DNA of 64,000 nucleotides, from assembly GCA_045655805.1 (NCBI GenBank), contig JAZOPZ010000013.1, forward strand, positions 248,001 to 312,000. Direction: 5' to 3'. The notes beneath the pieces are model-generated. The model searched no databases. It had not been told where the DNA came from and was given only the letters and a program-made list of their open reading frames with translations. How positions within the stretch are numbered: the first letter of the stretch is position 1; each line of letters starts with the position of its first letter. Both the position numbers and the translations under genes were made by a program. The stretch is from UBA11475 sp045655805. GTDB taxonomy: Bacteria; Bacillota; Clostridia; Christensenellales; Borkfalkiaceae. Positions 23,910 through 32,602 of this stretch are shown here, piece by piece.

Positions 23910-25444
23910 CAAATGCCGAACAGTTTTTAGGCGAGATTTCTTTAATAGATGAAAGATTGTCTACAATACGTTTGCATAAAATAAAAATTAGTAAAGAAAA
24001 CCTAACGATTAGATATGAGTTTATATCTGACAAAACGATTGACAACGACCTAAAAGAGAAGGTTATGGACTATCTTTTTAGAGTCACGGCTGAATCGTTT
24101 AAAAAAATAGAAGTTGAAATACATAAAATAGTTGCTGATAGTGAACTTATTGTTAACGAAATATTCAATTACGTTAAGAATAATTTTAGGTCGATTTCGG
24201 TTTGGTTTGAGAAAAGTGATATTTCTGTCAAGGAACTTGGAGTAAGGATTAAGTATTCAATTGCGCTAGCATCTGACGCTAAAGAGTATTTTGAAACGAA
24301 TAAAATTTTAGCAATTTTAAACGAACATTTATCGGGCTGTTTTTGTTCTGAGTTTGAAGGTGAACTATCGTTAAAAGACATGGGTAAAGCGTTTGAAGAA
24401 GATGCGTCTTTAGTGTATGAAGAGATGTCTGAAAATTTCAAACAACGTACTTTTGAAGTTACAGAAGTAGTGGGGATTGATGATAAAATTCCACCGACAA
24501 CGGCTACTTATATTTGTGACGTAACAGAACCTGGTAATTATGTTTTGGCAGGTACGGTTTCTTCCATAAAAGAGAAGTTGACAAAAAAAGAAAAACCATT
24601 TTTTATTATTGATTTTAGCGATACTACGGCAAAAATTACAGGCTTGTATTTTGCGAGGGATGAAGTTGTTGATAAGATCAGGGAAATAACCGTCGGTCAA
24701 GACATACTCGTTCGTGGTAAAATGAGTTATTACGGAGAAAAAGGTCTTTCGCTTACTATTGATAGGATTAGTTTATGTAAATTTCCTGAAAATTTCGTTA
24801 TGGAAGAACTTCCATTTAAAAACCCACCGAGAGTTTATAGAAGAATTAAGCCTATTCCGGCTGAAATTGTTACCGTTAAAAATATTTTTGATAAAGAATT
24901 GGTTTTTGGTGACGACGTTCTTGGTAAAACTTTTGTTTCGGTTGATATTGAAACTACTGGAAAAAATGCGTTTAGCGATGCTATAACTGAAATTGGTGCA
25001 GTTAAAATTGTTGACGGTAAAATCACAGAAGAATGGGGAACTTTAATTAATCCAAAAGTTCAAATTCCGCAAAATATTGTAGAACTTACTGGTATTACTG
25101 ATGAAATGGTTGCTGATAAGCCTGAAATATCCGAAATTTACGGTGATTTTTTGCATTTTTGTAGCGACGCTGACGTTTTGATTGGTCAAAATATAATCGA
25201 TTTTGACGCAAAGTTTTTAGAAAGAACGGCAAGGGATTTGCGTTATAAATTTTCTAAATCATACCTAGATACCATGATTATTGCAAGGGAACTTTTGCCT
25301 CATTTGCGTAGACATAGGCTCAACGATTTGGCTGAAGAATTTAACGTTGAACTCGTTCACCATAGAGCAGTAAACGACGCAAAAGCAACTGCCCAAATTT
25401 TTTTAGAATTAAAAAATTTAGAGCAACTAAAGAAGAATAAATAA
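23897..25444 (+). CDS. PolC-like N-domain/OB/exonuclease protein without polymerase
   Basis: A 515-residue protein that looks like the front third of PolC: an N-terminal domain (1-about 200), an OB fold (about 205-300, Y-V-L-A-G-T-V then V-R-G-K-M-S-Y-Y), a short linker and a complete DEDDh proofreading exonuclease (about 345-510: D350-x-E352, D437, H489-x4-D494). PolC normally has PHP and polymerase domains around and after the exonuclease and is about 1400 residues; here neither is present, and a clean stop is followed by a new promoter. The place, between ispG and rimP, is the classical polC locus. TTG start with GAGGAG eight bases upstream. It is probably an active 3'-5' exonuclease; its role is unknown. 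Confidence 0.8.
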   Translation: MFKIANAEQFLGEISLIDERLSTIRLHKIKISKENLTIRYEFISDKTIDNDLKEKVMDYLFRVTAESFKKIEVEIHKIVADSELIVNEIFNYVKNNFRSISVWFEKSDISVKELGVRIKYSIALASDAKEYFETNKILAILNEHLSGCFCSEFEGELSLKDMGKAFEEDASLVYEEMSENFKQRTFEVTEVVGIDDKIPPTTATYICDVTEPGNYVLAGTVSSIKEKLTKKEKPFFIIDFSDTTAKITGLYFARDEVVDKIREITVGQDILVRGKMSYYGEKGLSLTIDRISLCKFPENFVMEELPFKNPPRVYRRIKPIPAEIVTVKNIFDKELVFGDDVLGKTFVSVDIETTGKNAFSDAITEIGAVKIVDGKITEEWGTLINPKVQIPQNIVELTGITDEMVADKPEISEIYGDFLHFCSDADVLIGQNIIDFDAKFLERTARDLRYKFSKSYLDTMIIARELLPHLRRHRLNDLAEEFNVELVHHRAVNDAKATAQIFLELKNLEQLKKNK

Positions 25445-25472
25445 TTAATTATAATTATTTTATTAAAATCGC

Positions 25473-25501
25473 TTGCAATTTGCTAAAAAAAGTGATATAT
25501 T
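25473..25501 (+). promoter_or_regulatory. Promoter of the rimP-nusA-infB operon
   Basis: TTGCAA (25473-25478), 17 bases, TATATT (25496-25501). Confidence 0.6.
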
Positions 25502-25506
25502 TGTAA

Positions 25507-25551
25507 ACGAAGATAACGACTTTCGTATGAGAACGGCTAAAACCGTTCTCA
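25507..25551 (+). promoter_or_regulatory. Leader hairpins before rimP
   Basis: A short hairpin (25507-25511 with 25522-25526) is followed by a strong 9-bp stem TGAGAACGG/CCGTTCTCA (25528-25551) with a T-rich tail, all between the promoter and rimP. This looks like an attenuator; nusA, a termination factor, is the second gene of the operon. Confidence 0.6.
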
Positions 25552-25573
25552 TATTTGTTTATTCGGAGGGAGT

Positions 25574-26038
25574 ATGAAGATAAAACCCGTAGAAGAAATT
25601 AAAGATTTTTTAACGCCGTATGCTGACGCGGTGGGGGTAGAAATTGTCGAGGTTGAATTTAAGCAAGGCAAAGATCCTGTTTTAACTGTTTTTATTGATA
25701 GGCAAGGTGGTATTGATCTTGATATTTGTGAAAAGTTCCATCGTAGTATTGATGAACCTCTTGACGAGTTGGATCCAACTTTCGGTTTGCCTTACACGCT
25801 AAACTGTTCAAGTTTAGGGCTCGATAGACCTTTCAAAACGACAAGAGATTTTGAAAGAAATATTGGTGAAGAGGTTGAAATTAAACTTTTTGCTCCTATT
25901 AAATGGAAAAAGTATTACGAAGGCGTTATGACCGACGCAAAAGAAACTAATATAGTGGTAACCGTTGATGCTAAAACGGTTTTAAGTATTGAAAAATCAG
26001 CAATAGCAAAAATTAACAAACTCATAAAGTTTGATTGA
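25574..26038 (+). CDS. rimP: Ribosome maturation factor RimP
   Basis: A 154-residue protein needed for maturation of the 30S subunit. The N-terminal domain carries the V-E-I-V-E-V-E-F and I-D-R-Q-G-G-I-D-L-D-I-C segments; the C-terminal SH3-like domain contains the S-S-L-G-L-D-R-P-F motif near residue 80. CGGAGGG lies just before the ATG. It is the first gene of the operon with nusA, 45 bases ahead of it, as in most bacteria. Confidence 0.94.
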   Translation: MKIKPVEEIKDFLTPYADAVGVEIVEVEFKQGKDPVLTVFIDRQGGIDLDICEKFHRSIDEPLDELDPTFGLPYTLNCSSLGLDRPFKTTRDFERNIGEEVEIKLFAPIKWKKYYEGVMTDAKETNIVVTVDAKTVLSIEKSAIAKINKLIKFD

Positions 26039-26083
26039 TAATTTTAACAAAATTAAGATAAAAATAAAAATGGAGATAAATTT

Positions 26084-27142
26084 ATGTTAAGCAAAGATTT
26101 CTTTTTAGCACTTGAAGCATTGGAAAAGGAAAAAGGTATCACTCAAGAACAATTCTTGGATATGTTGTCTTCGGCACTTGCTGCTGCACTTAAAAGACAA
26201 ACTGGCGACGTGAGTAACGTTGAAGTTAAACTTTTTCCTGAAAAAAAGACTATTAAGTTCTACAAAACCAAACTTATCGTTGATGAAGTTTTAGAACCTG
26301 GCAAGCAAATTACTCTTGAAGAGGCTCGTTTAATCAAAAAGTCGTACAAGGTAGGTGACGTTATTTCTACGGAAATCACTCCTACTAAAGATTTTGGCAG
26401 AATTGCAGGTCAAACGGCTAAACAAGTTATTATGCAAAGAATTAAAGAAATCGAAAAGGCTCAACTTCTCAATGAATTTGAAGATAAAGAAGGCGAACTT
26501 TTGACAGGTATTGTTAGACGCATTGACGACAATACCGTTATTGTTGAACTTGGCGCTAACCAAATGGAAGGCGTTATGCTCCAAAAAGATCAAGTTCCTG
26601 GTGAAAAATACGAACTTAATCAAAAGTTGAAAGTGTTCGTTAAAAGAGTTAGAAGTACTGGTAAAAATACCCAAGTTCTTGTTTCAAGATCATCTACTGG
26701 GCTTGTAAAAAGACTGTTTGAAAATGAAGTTCCTGAAATTAGACAAGGGCTTGTTCAAATCAAGTCGGTTGCTCGTGAAGCAGGTCAAAGAACGAAAATT
26801 GCTATCTATAGCGAAGACCCACAAATCGATCCGATCGGTACTTGCGTAGGTCCAAAAGGTGTGAGAGTAAATGCCGTAGTTGCTGAACTCGGCGGTGAAA
26901 AAATTGATATTATTCCTTGGAGTGAAAACCCACTTGAATTTATCGCAAAAGCACTTTCACCTGCAAAAGTCGTTAAAGTTTATGAACTTGACGAACCTAA
27001 TTCGGCTAGAGCAATCGTGCCTGATGATAAACTTTCACTTGCAATTGGTAGAGATGGTCAAAACGCAAGACTTGCTGTTAAACTTACCGGTTGGAAAATC
27101 GACGTTAAGAGTGAATCTAGCGTAGCAGGTGACGAAGAATAA
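26084..27142 (+). CDS. nusA: Transcription termination/antitermination factor NusA
   Basis: A 352-residue NusA: N-terminal RNAP-binding domain (1-about 125), S1 domain (about 130-200) and two KH domains (about 200-345, with G-P-K-G-V-R-V-N-A-V and I-G-R-D-G-Q-N-A-R). It lacks the C-terminal acidic repeats of E. coli NusA, as is usual for Firmicutes. It modulates pausing and termination and may act on the hairpins in its own leader. TGGAGAT precedes the ATG. Confidence 0.96.
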   Translation: MLSKDFFLALEALEKEKGITQEQFLDMLSSALAAALKRQTGDVSNVEVKLFPEKKTIKFYKTKLIVDEVLEPGKQITLEEARLIKKSYKVGDVISTEITPTKDFGRIAGQTAKQVIMQRIKEIEKAQLLNEFEDKEGELLTGIVRRIDDNTVIVELGANQMEGVMLQKDQVPGEKYELNQKLKVFVKRVRSTGKNTQVLVSRSSTGLVKRLFENEVPEIRQGLVQIKSVAREAGQRTKIAIYSEDPQIDPIGTCVGPKGVRVNAVVAELGGEKIDIIPWSENPLEFIAKALSPAKVVKVYELDEPNSARAIVPDDKLSLAIGRDGQNARLAVKLTGWKIDVKSESSVAGDEE

Positions 27143-27188
27143 AGGTAAAAAAGGTATATTCAATAACGAAATTCGGAGAAATTAAGAA

Positions 27189-27455
27189 ATGGCAGATAAA
27201 AAAGTTCCGATGAGAATGTGTATCGCTTGCAGAGAAATGAAACAAAAGCGTGAACTCGTTCGGGTAGTAAAAACGGCTGACGGCATTAAACCGGACAAGA
27301 CTGGTAAACTTTCTGGCCGTGGAGCGTACGTTTGTCCAACGGAAGAGTGCGTTAAAAAATTACGCAAACAAAAACTTTTGAATAGAACTTTTTCTTGTGA
27401 AGTTGACGACGACGTTTATACCGCCGTTGAGGAGGCTTTAATTGACAAGAAGTAA
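27189..27455 (+). CDS. ylxR: YlxR (RnpM) family RNA-binding protein
   Basis: An 88-residue basic protein with the family opening R-M-C-I-A-C-R-E-M-K and the G-R-G-A-Y-V-C-P motif (about 43-50). In B. subtilis the family binds RNase P RNA and modulates it. It lies between nusA and ylxQ, and its end overlaps ylxQ by 14 bases. Confidence 0.92.
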   Translation: MADKKVPMRMCIACREMKQKRELVRVVKTADGIKPDKTGKLSGRGAYVCPTEECVKKLRKQKLLNRTFSCEVDDDVYTAVEEALIDKK

Positions 27456-27771
27456 GGTTGAAACTTTTATTGGTTTTGCTATTAGGGCTGGTAAGTTTAG
27501 ACTTGGCACGAATGCGATTGCAACTCTTAAAAAAGCAGAACTTTTGATAATGTGCGATAGCATTTCCGAGAACGGACGCAAAGAAGCACAAAAACTGGCA
27601 AGAAAATTGCGCGTTAAAATACTCGTTTCTAAAGCAATAAAACTTGAAGATTTGACGGGTAAAGAAAAATGTAAGTTGATGGCTGTCACAGATAAGGCGT
27701 TGGCAACTGCTATAATTGATAATTTAGACGAAAATTTCACCGAGTATCGTATGGAGGATAGTAATGGCTGA
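27442..27771 (+). CDS. ylxQ: YlxQ, L7Ae-like ribosomal protein
   Basis: A 109-residue L7Ae/L30e-fold RNA-binding protein (F-I-G-F-A-I-R-A-G-K then G-T-N-A, and a central L-L-I-M-C-D segment). The family may bind kink-turn RNA; its role is unclear. It uses a TTG start at 27442, supported by GAGGAGG six bases upstream inside ylxR. It overlaps infB by 8 bases. Confidence 0.9.
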   Translation: MTRSKVETFIGFAIRAGKFRLGTNAIATLKKAELLIMCDSISENGRKEAQKLARKLRVKILVSKAIKLEDLTGKEKCKLMAVTDKALATAIIDNLDENFTEYRMEDSNG

Positions 27772-30325
27772 AAAGAAAGAACTTCAAAATAGTAATATTA
27801 AAAAGGTAGTGGAATCTATTAAAAACAACGATTGCGCTAATCTTTTATCATCTATAAAAAATGAAATTTCTCAAAGCAAGGATGCAAAATCTAGAGTTGA
27901 ACAAAAATTGAAGGCGTTCAAAAAGGCTAGAGAAGAAGCGTTGTTGGCGCAAAAGAAGGCTCAAGAAGAGGTTGAAAAAATTGTGGAAGAAAAACCTGTA
28001 GAAAAGGTTGAACCTACGCCTGTTCAAGTCGAAGAAATTAAAACTACTCTTGAATCGGAAAAGGCTGTGGAAGAAAAGCCTGTGGAAAAGGTTGAATCTA
28101 CGCCTGTTTCCGTTGAAGAAGTTAAACCTGTGCCAGAAACACCAAAGAGACCATCGTTTATAGTTGAAAGGGCTGCGGAAAGGGCTGAAAGATTAAAGAA
28201 AGAAGAAAAACCTAAAGCAGTTTACCAAAACAACAATCAAGAGCGTCAACAAAGAAATAAAGACGGTTTCAAAAAAGATCAAGGCGACCGTCAACAAAAG
28301 TCACAACAAGGTGCGAAATTTAATAAGGGTGCTACGTATACTGCTCCCGTTGATATTCCGACTTTTAATAATAATCAAAAGAATTTTGGTCAAAATAAGA
28401 AGAAGGGCAACGATAAGCAATACGAAGAAAAGAAGGTTGTTAATAAGAGAGCGCTTATTAAGAACAACGTTTCCGTTGATGATTTTGACGAAGACAAGTC
28501 TGGTTACAGAAAATTAAGGGTTAAAAAGAATAAGGTTAAAGAAGAAAAGACCGTTATAAAAATTGAAAAAGCAGTCGTTACTTCTGATATTATTCCTTTG
28601 AAAGTTTTAAGTGAAAAAATTGGTATTTCTGCAATTGAAATAACTAAAAAACTTTTCAAAGAAGGCATTATGAAGACAATAAACGATTCTATTGACTACG
28701 ATACCGCAGCGTTTATTGCGGCTGATATCGGCGTAGAACTCGAACTTAAACTTGAAAAAACTGCTGAAGATAGACTTACGGAAGCGTTTGGTGGCGATGA
28801 AACAGAAGATTCTGCAAAACTCGTTAAGCGTCCTCCTGTAGTTACCGTAATGGGTCACGTTGACCACGGTAAGACTTCGCTTCTTGACCGCATTAGAAAA
28901 ACTAACGTTACTAGTGGTGAAGCAGGTGGTATTACTCAGCATATCGGCGCATATCAAGTTAACGTTGGTGGAAAGCCTATAACTTTCCTTGATACTCCTG
29001 GTCACGAAGCGTTTACGGCGATGAGAGCGCGTGGCGCACAAGCAACTGATATCGCAGTATTGGTTGTTGCTGCTGACGACGGTATTATGCCACAAACTAT
29101 CGAAGCAATTAACCACGCAAAAGCAGCAGGCGTCTCAATTATCGTTGCTGTAAACAAAATTGATAAGCCTGAAGCAAATATCGAAAGAATCAAAACACAA
29201 CTTACCAACCACGATATTTTAATCGAAGAATGGGGCGGTGACGTAATGCTTTGTCCTGTTTCAGCAAAGACTGGTCAAGGGGTTGAAGACCTTTTAGAAT
29301 CAATCAACCTTCTTGCTGATATTAAAGAACTTAAGGCAAACCCTGACCGTAAGGCTAAAGGTGTCGTAATTGAAGCAAAACTTGATCAAAACCGTGGTCC
29401 TATTGCGACGGTACTTATTCAAAACGGTACGCTTAAAGTTAGCGATTCTATCGTAGTTGGTATGGTTACTGGTAAGGTAAGGGCAATGACTGATGATAAG
29501 GGCAGAAGGATCGCGTCAGCGGGGCCATCGGTTCCAGTTTCAATTATGGGGCTTGATGAAGTTCCTAACTCTGGTGATATTCTTTACGCTGTTGAACAAG
29601 AAAAACTCACAAAACTCGTTGCTGAAGAAAGAAAGAATAAGGAAAGAGAAGAACGTGCTAAACAAGCGGCTAAAGTTACTCTTGACGATTTGTTCAATAA
29701 GATTTCAGACGGTCAAGTCAAAGGACTTAACCTTATTGTTAAGGCTGACGTTAAAGGTTCGGCAGAGGCAGTTAAATCATCACTCGAAAAACTTTCTAAT
29801 GAAGAAGTTAAAGTTAACGTTATTCACTCTGCGGTTGGTGCTATTAATGAATCAGATATTATGCTTGCTGATTCATCAAACGCTATCGTTATCGGTTTTA
29901 ACGTGCGTCCGGACAGCAATGCTAAACAAATTGCTGAAAGAAGTGGCGTTGACGTTAAACTTTATAGAGTAATCTACGAAGCGATTGAAGATGTCGAACA
30001 AGCAATGAAAGGTATGCTTGCACCTAAATATCAAGAAATTTATATGGGTAAGGCTGAAGTTAGAAATACCTTCAAAATTACCGGTGTTGGTATGGTTGCG
30101 GGTTGTTACGTCGTTGACGGTAAGATTATTAGAAATGGTAAATTGCGTATTTATAGAGATGACGTTATGATTTGTGAAGGTAGCGTTTTACAACTTAAAC
30201 GCTTTAAGGACGATGTTAAAGAAGTTCAACAAGGCTTTGAATGTGGTATCTCTATTGAAAACTTCAACGATATCAAACTAGACGACTTTATCGAGTGTTA
30301 CTTGATTGAAGAAGTTAAGCGTTAA
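27764..30325 (+). CDS. infB: Translation initiation factor IF-2
   Basis: An 853-residue GTPase placing initiator tRNA on the 30S subunit. G1 is G-H-V-D-H-G-K-T at 364-371, G3 D-T-P-G-H at 410-414, and G4 N-K-I-D at 464-467; then come the domains II-IV, ending near 850. The N-terminal 270 residues are low-complexity: Glu/Lys/Pro/Val with an imperfect tandem unit containing E-E-K-P-V-E-K-V-E twice (about 75-115), then an Asn/Gln/Lys-rich stretch. The ATG overlaps ylxQ. rbfA follows 8 bases later. Confidence 0.97.
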   Translation: MAEKKELQNSNIKKVVESIKNNDCANLLSSIKNEISQSKDAKSRVEQKLKAFKKAREEALLAQKKAQEEVEKIVEEKPVEKVEPTPVQVEEIKTTLESEKAVEEKPVEKVESTPVSVEEVKPVPETPKRPSFIVERAAERAERLKKEEKPKAVYQNNNQERQQRNKDGFKKDQGDRQQKSQQGAKFNKGATYTAPVDIPTFNNNQKNFGQNKKKGNDKQYEEKKVVNKRALIKNNVSVDDFDEDKSGYRKLRVKKNKVKEEKTVIKIEKAVVTSDIIPLKVLSEKIGISAIEITKKLFKEGIMKTINDSIDYDTAAFIAADIGVELELKLEKTAEDRLTEAFGGDETEDSAKLVKRPPVVTVMGHVDHGKTSLLDRIRKTNVTSGEAGGITQHIGAYQVNVGGKPITFLDTPGHEAFTAMRARGAQATDIAVLVVAADDGIMPQTIEAINHAKAAGVSIIVAVNKIDKPEANIERIKTQLTNHDILIEEWGGDVMLCPVSAKTGQGVEDLLESINLLADIKELKANPDRKAKGVVIEAKLDQNRGPIATVLIQNGTLKVSDSIVVGMVTGKVRAMTDDKGRRIASAGPSVPVSIMGLDEVPNSGDILYAVEQEKLTKLVAEERKNKEREERAKQAAKVTLDDLFNKISDGQVKGLNLIVKADVKGSAEAVKSSLEKLSNEEVKVNVIHSAVGAINESDIMLADSSNAIVIGFNVRPDSNAKQIAERSGVDVKLYRVIYEAIEDVEQAMKGMLAPKYQEIYMGKAEVRNTFKITGVGMVAGCYVVDGKIIRNGKLRIYRDDVMICEGSVLQLKRFKDDVKEVQQGFECGISIENFNDIKLDDFIECYLIEEVKR

Positions 30326-30333
30326 GGTGTTAT

Positions 30334-30717
30334 ATGAAAAAACAAAGAAACGGAAATTTTTCTCGTGGGGAAAGGCTTGCGGTTGAATATAAAAAGGCGA
30401 TATACGAGATTATTACTCAAAAGTTGAAAAATCCGTTGATTACGGAAATGGTTTCGGTTACCGACCTTGATTTGTCACCAGATATGTCGCACGCTAAGGT
30501 GTTTTTAAGTATTTATTCGACAAACGAAGAAAGAAAGCAGACCACTTATAACGAAATCGTGCGTTCGGCAAAAACGATTAGATACGAACTTGCGCATTCG
30601 GTACGCTCAAAATATGTGCCGGAGTTGCATTTTGTAACTGACGGTAGTATGGAATACGGCGACAAAATGGATAAATTATTCTTAAAAATAGACTCATTGC
30701 CAAAAAGTGACGATTAG
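30334..30717 (+). CDS. rbfA: 30S ribosome-binding factor RbfA
   Basis: A 127-residue KH-like protein for late 30S assembly and cold adaptation. Typical are R-L-A-V-E-Y-K-K-A-I at the start, the S-V-T-D-L-D-L-S-P-D-M-S-H-A-K-V-F strand-loop (about 41-58) and the R-Y-V-P-type P-E-L-H-F segment. AAGGTGT lies ahead of the ATG. It follows infB directly, and a strong hairpin lies between it and nrnA. Confidence 0.94.
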   Translation: MKKQRNGNFSRGERLAVEYKKAIYEIITQKLKNPLITEMVSVTDLDLSPDMSHAKVFLSIYSTNEERKQTTYNEIVRSAKTIRYELAHSVRSKYVPELHFVTDGSMEYGDKMDKLFLKIDSLPKSDD

Positions 30718-30719
30718 TA

Positions 30720-30747
30720 ATTTGCGGTGCAATTGTGCACCGCAAAT
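30720..30747 (+). promoter_or_regulatory. Intercistronic hairpin between rbfA and nrnA
   Basis: A perfect 12-bp stem (30720-30731 with 30736-30747, loop ATTG) without a proper T-run. It may be a processing or partial termination signal inside the operon. Confidence 0.6.
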
Positions 30748-30769
30748 ATTTAAATCGACGGTTACGAAA

Positions 30770-31726
30770 ATGATAAAAGCGGATTTTAAACAATTAGCAA
30801 ATCAGTTAAATAAATTTGAAAGTTTTGCAATAATTTGCCACGTTAGACCTGATGGCGACGCGATAGGGTCGGCAATTTCTCTTAAAAAGGGGCTACAAGT
30901 GCTCGGTAAAAAAGCCGAGGTTTTTTGTGATGATATTATTCCTGAAAAATTTAAATCACTCGTCGATATATCGGTGTTTTCAAATACGATAAATGATGAG
31001 TTTGATGCATTTGTTGCAGTTGATTGTGCTGACGAAAATAGGTTAGGAAATCTTTATGCCAATTTTTCGAAATGCAAAAATACTTTTAATATCGACCATC
31101 ACGTGTCAAATACTCGTTACGCAAAATTTAATTTAGTTGAAGACAATTCTTCAAATTGTGAAAATATTTATTACTTATTGACGGCGTTGAACGCTGAAAT
31201 TTCTAAAGATATTGCAGATGCTATTTTGATGGGTATTTCTACTGATACGGGCAATTTTGCGCACAAAGGGCTTGAAAAAAGCACCTTCGTCGTAGCAGGG
31301 GAATTGATCGATAAAGGCGCAGATATAAATAGAATTTATTATCAAATGTTTTGCGCTCAAACAAGGGAAAGGGCTAAACTTTTTGCGTTAGTTAATTCTT
31401 CAATCCGTTACGCATTGGACGGAAAACTTGGTATTGCGGTTATTACTCGTGATTTGATTGATAAAAGTGGTGCTAAAGCAAGCGATACGGAAGGTATCAT
31501 AGATTTTGTGCTTGCCGTTGATTGCGTTGAAGTTGCCGTTGCAATTTTAGAAGTTGGTGAAAATCGCTTTAAGATTAGTTTAAGGGGTAAAAGTACTGAC
31601 GTTAACGCTATTGCTCGCGTTTACGGCGGTGGTGGTCACGTTTTGGCTAGTGGTTGTATGATTAACGGCTATTTGGAAAACGTGATAGACGAACTTACTT
31701 ACACGGTAAGTCAATATATGGATTAA
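30770..31726 (+). CDS. nrnA: NrnA-type DHH phosphoesterase (nanoRNase/pAp phosphatase)
   Basis: A 318-residue DHH-DHHA1 protein that degrades short oligoribonucleotides and 3'-phosphoadenosine 5'-phosphate. Motifs: H-V-R-P-D-G-D-A-I-G-S, V-D-C-A-D, the D109-H-H111 signature and the C-terminal Y-G-G-G-G-H. The ATG at 30770 is chosen; the longer frame to 30707 would run through the hairpin. It is followed one base later by truB, a common Firmicutes order. Confidence 0.92.
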   Translation: MIKADFKQLANQLNKFESFAIICHVRPDGDAIGSAISLKKGLQVLGKKAEVFCDDIIPEKFKSLVDISVFSNTINDEFDAFVAVDCADENRLGNLYANFSKCKNTFNIDHHVSNTRYAKFNLVEDNSSNCENIYYLLTALNAEISKDIADAILMGISTDTGNFAHKGLEKSTFVVAGELIDKGADINRIYYQMFCAQTRERAKLFALVNSSIRYALDGKLGIAVITRDLIDKSGAKASDTEGIIDFVLAVDCVEVAVAILEVGENRFKISLRGKSTDVNAIARVYGGGGHVLASGCMINGYLENVIDELTYTVSQYMD

Positions 31727-31727
31727 A

Positions 31728-32600
31728 ATGAACGGTTTTGTAAATATAATTAAGCCCGAAAATATGTCTTCAGCACTTGCTGTTATGCTTATTAAGAAAA
31801 AGATAAAAAAGCATTATGGAAAGCAATCTTTGGGGCATATGGGTACACTTGACCCTATGGCAAGTGGTGTTTTGCCTATGGGGATAAATCAAGCGAATAG
31901 GTTGTTTGATTATCTTTTAGATAAACAAAAAACTTATATTGCGGAATTTACTTTCGGCACCGAAACTGATACTTTAGATATTACGGGTTCGGTTTTAAAA
32001 ATTTGTGAAAAAATACCTACAATTGATGAAATTAATCAAAAAATATCGCTTTTAGTGGGTGATATAGAACAAATTCCTCCTAAATATTCAGCAAAAAATA
32101 TTGACGGCAAAAGGGGATATGAACTTGCTAGGGCAGGTGTTGACTTTGAATTAAAGCCTAAAACTGTTACTGTGTTGGACTTTAAATGTATAAAACAAAC
32201 TGGTGAAAAAAGTTTCGAGTTTCTGATAGTTTGCAAAGGTGGTACTTACGTGCGTTCATTATGCAGGGACTTGGCGTATTTGCTTGGAACTGTTGCCGTT
32301 ATGTCTAAATTAAGGCGTAGCGCTTGCGGTACGTTTACTGAACAAAACGCCGTTGCTTTACAAGATTTTATCAATGCGGAAAATATTGATAATTATATTA
32401 TTAGAGCAGATGAAGTCGTGGCTTTTCCAAAACTAAAGTTAAGCGAATTGCAAGCAAAAAAACTTATAAACGGGTTGTTTACCGAGCAGTATGAAAATGT
32501 AAGCGGTCTTTATAGGATTTACGCCCCTGAAGGTTTTTGGGGGATTGGTGAAGTTTTAGAAAAAGTCTTAAAAATGAAGACTTATGTCAGAGATATTTAA
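31728..32600 (+). CDS. truB: tRNA pseudouridine-55 synthase TruB
   Basis: A 290-residue pseudouridine synthase. The catalytic Asp42 is in G-H-M-G-T-L-D-P-M-A-S-G-V-L-P; Y-E-L-A-R-A-G and G-T-Y-V-R-S-L are also typical. It modifies U55 in the T-loop of all tRNAs. It starts one base after the nrnA stop and ends two bases before ribF. Confidence 0.95.
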   Translation: MNGFVNIIKPENMSSALAVMLIKKKIKKHYGKQSLGHMGTLDPMASGVLPMGINQANRLFDYLLDKQKTYIAEFTFGTETDTLDITGSVLKICEKIPTIDEINQKISLLVGDIEQIPPKYSAKNIDGKRGYELARAGVDFELKPKTVTVLDFKCIKQTGEKSFEFLIVCKGGTYVRSLCRDLAYLLGTVAVMSKLRRSACGTFTEQNAVALQDFINAENIDNYIIRADEVVAFPKLKLSELQAKKLINGLFTEQYENVSGLYRIYAPEGFWGIGEVLEKVLKMKTYVRDI

Positions 32601-32602
32601 CA

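Noticed and set aside
23897..25444. PolC-like gene as a frameshifted full-length polC pseudogene
   Set aside because: The 500 bases after its stop contain a promoter, leader and intact rimP; no remnant of PHP or polymerase coding sequence is visible in any frame.
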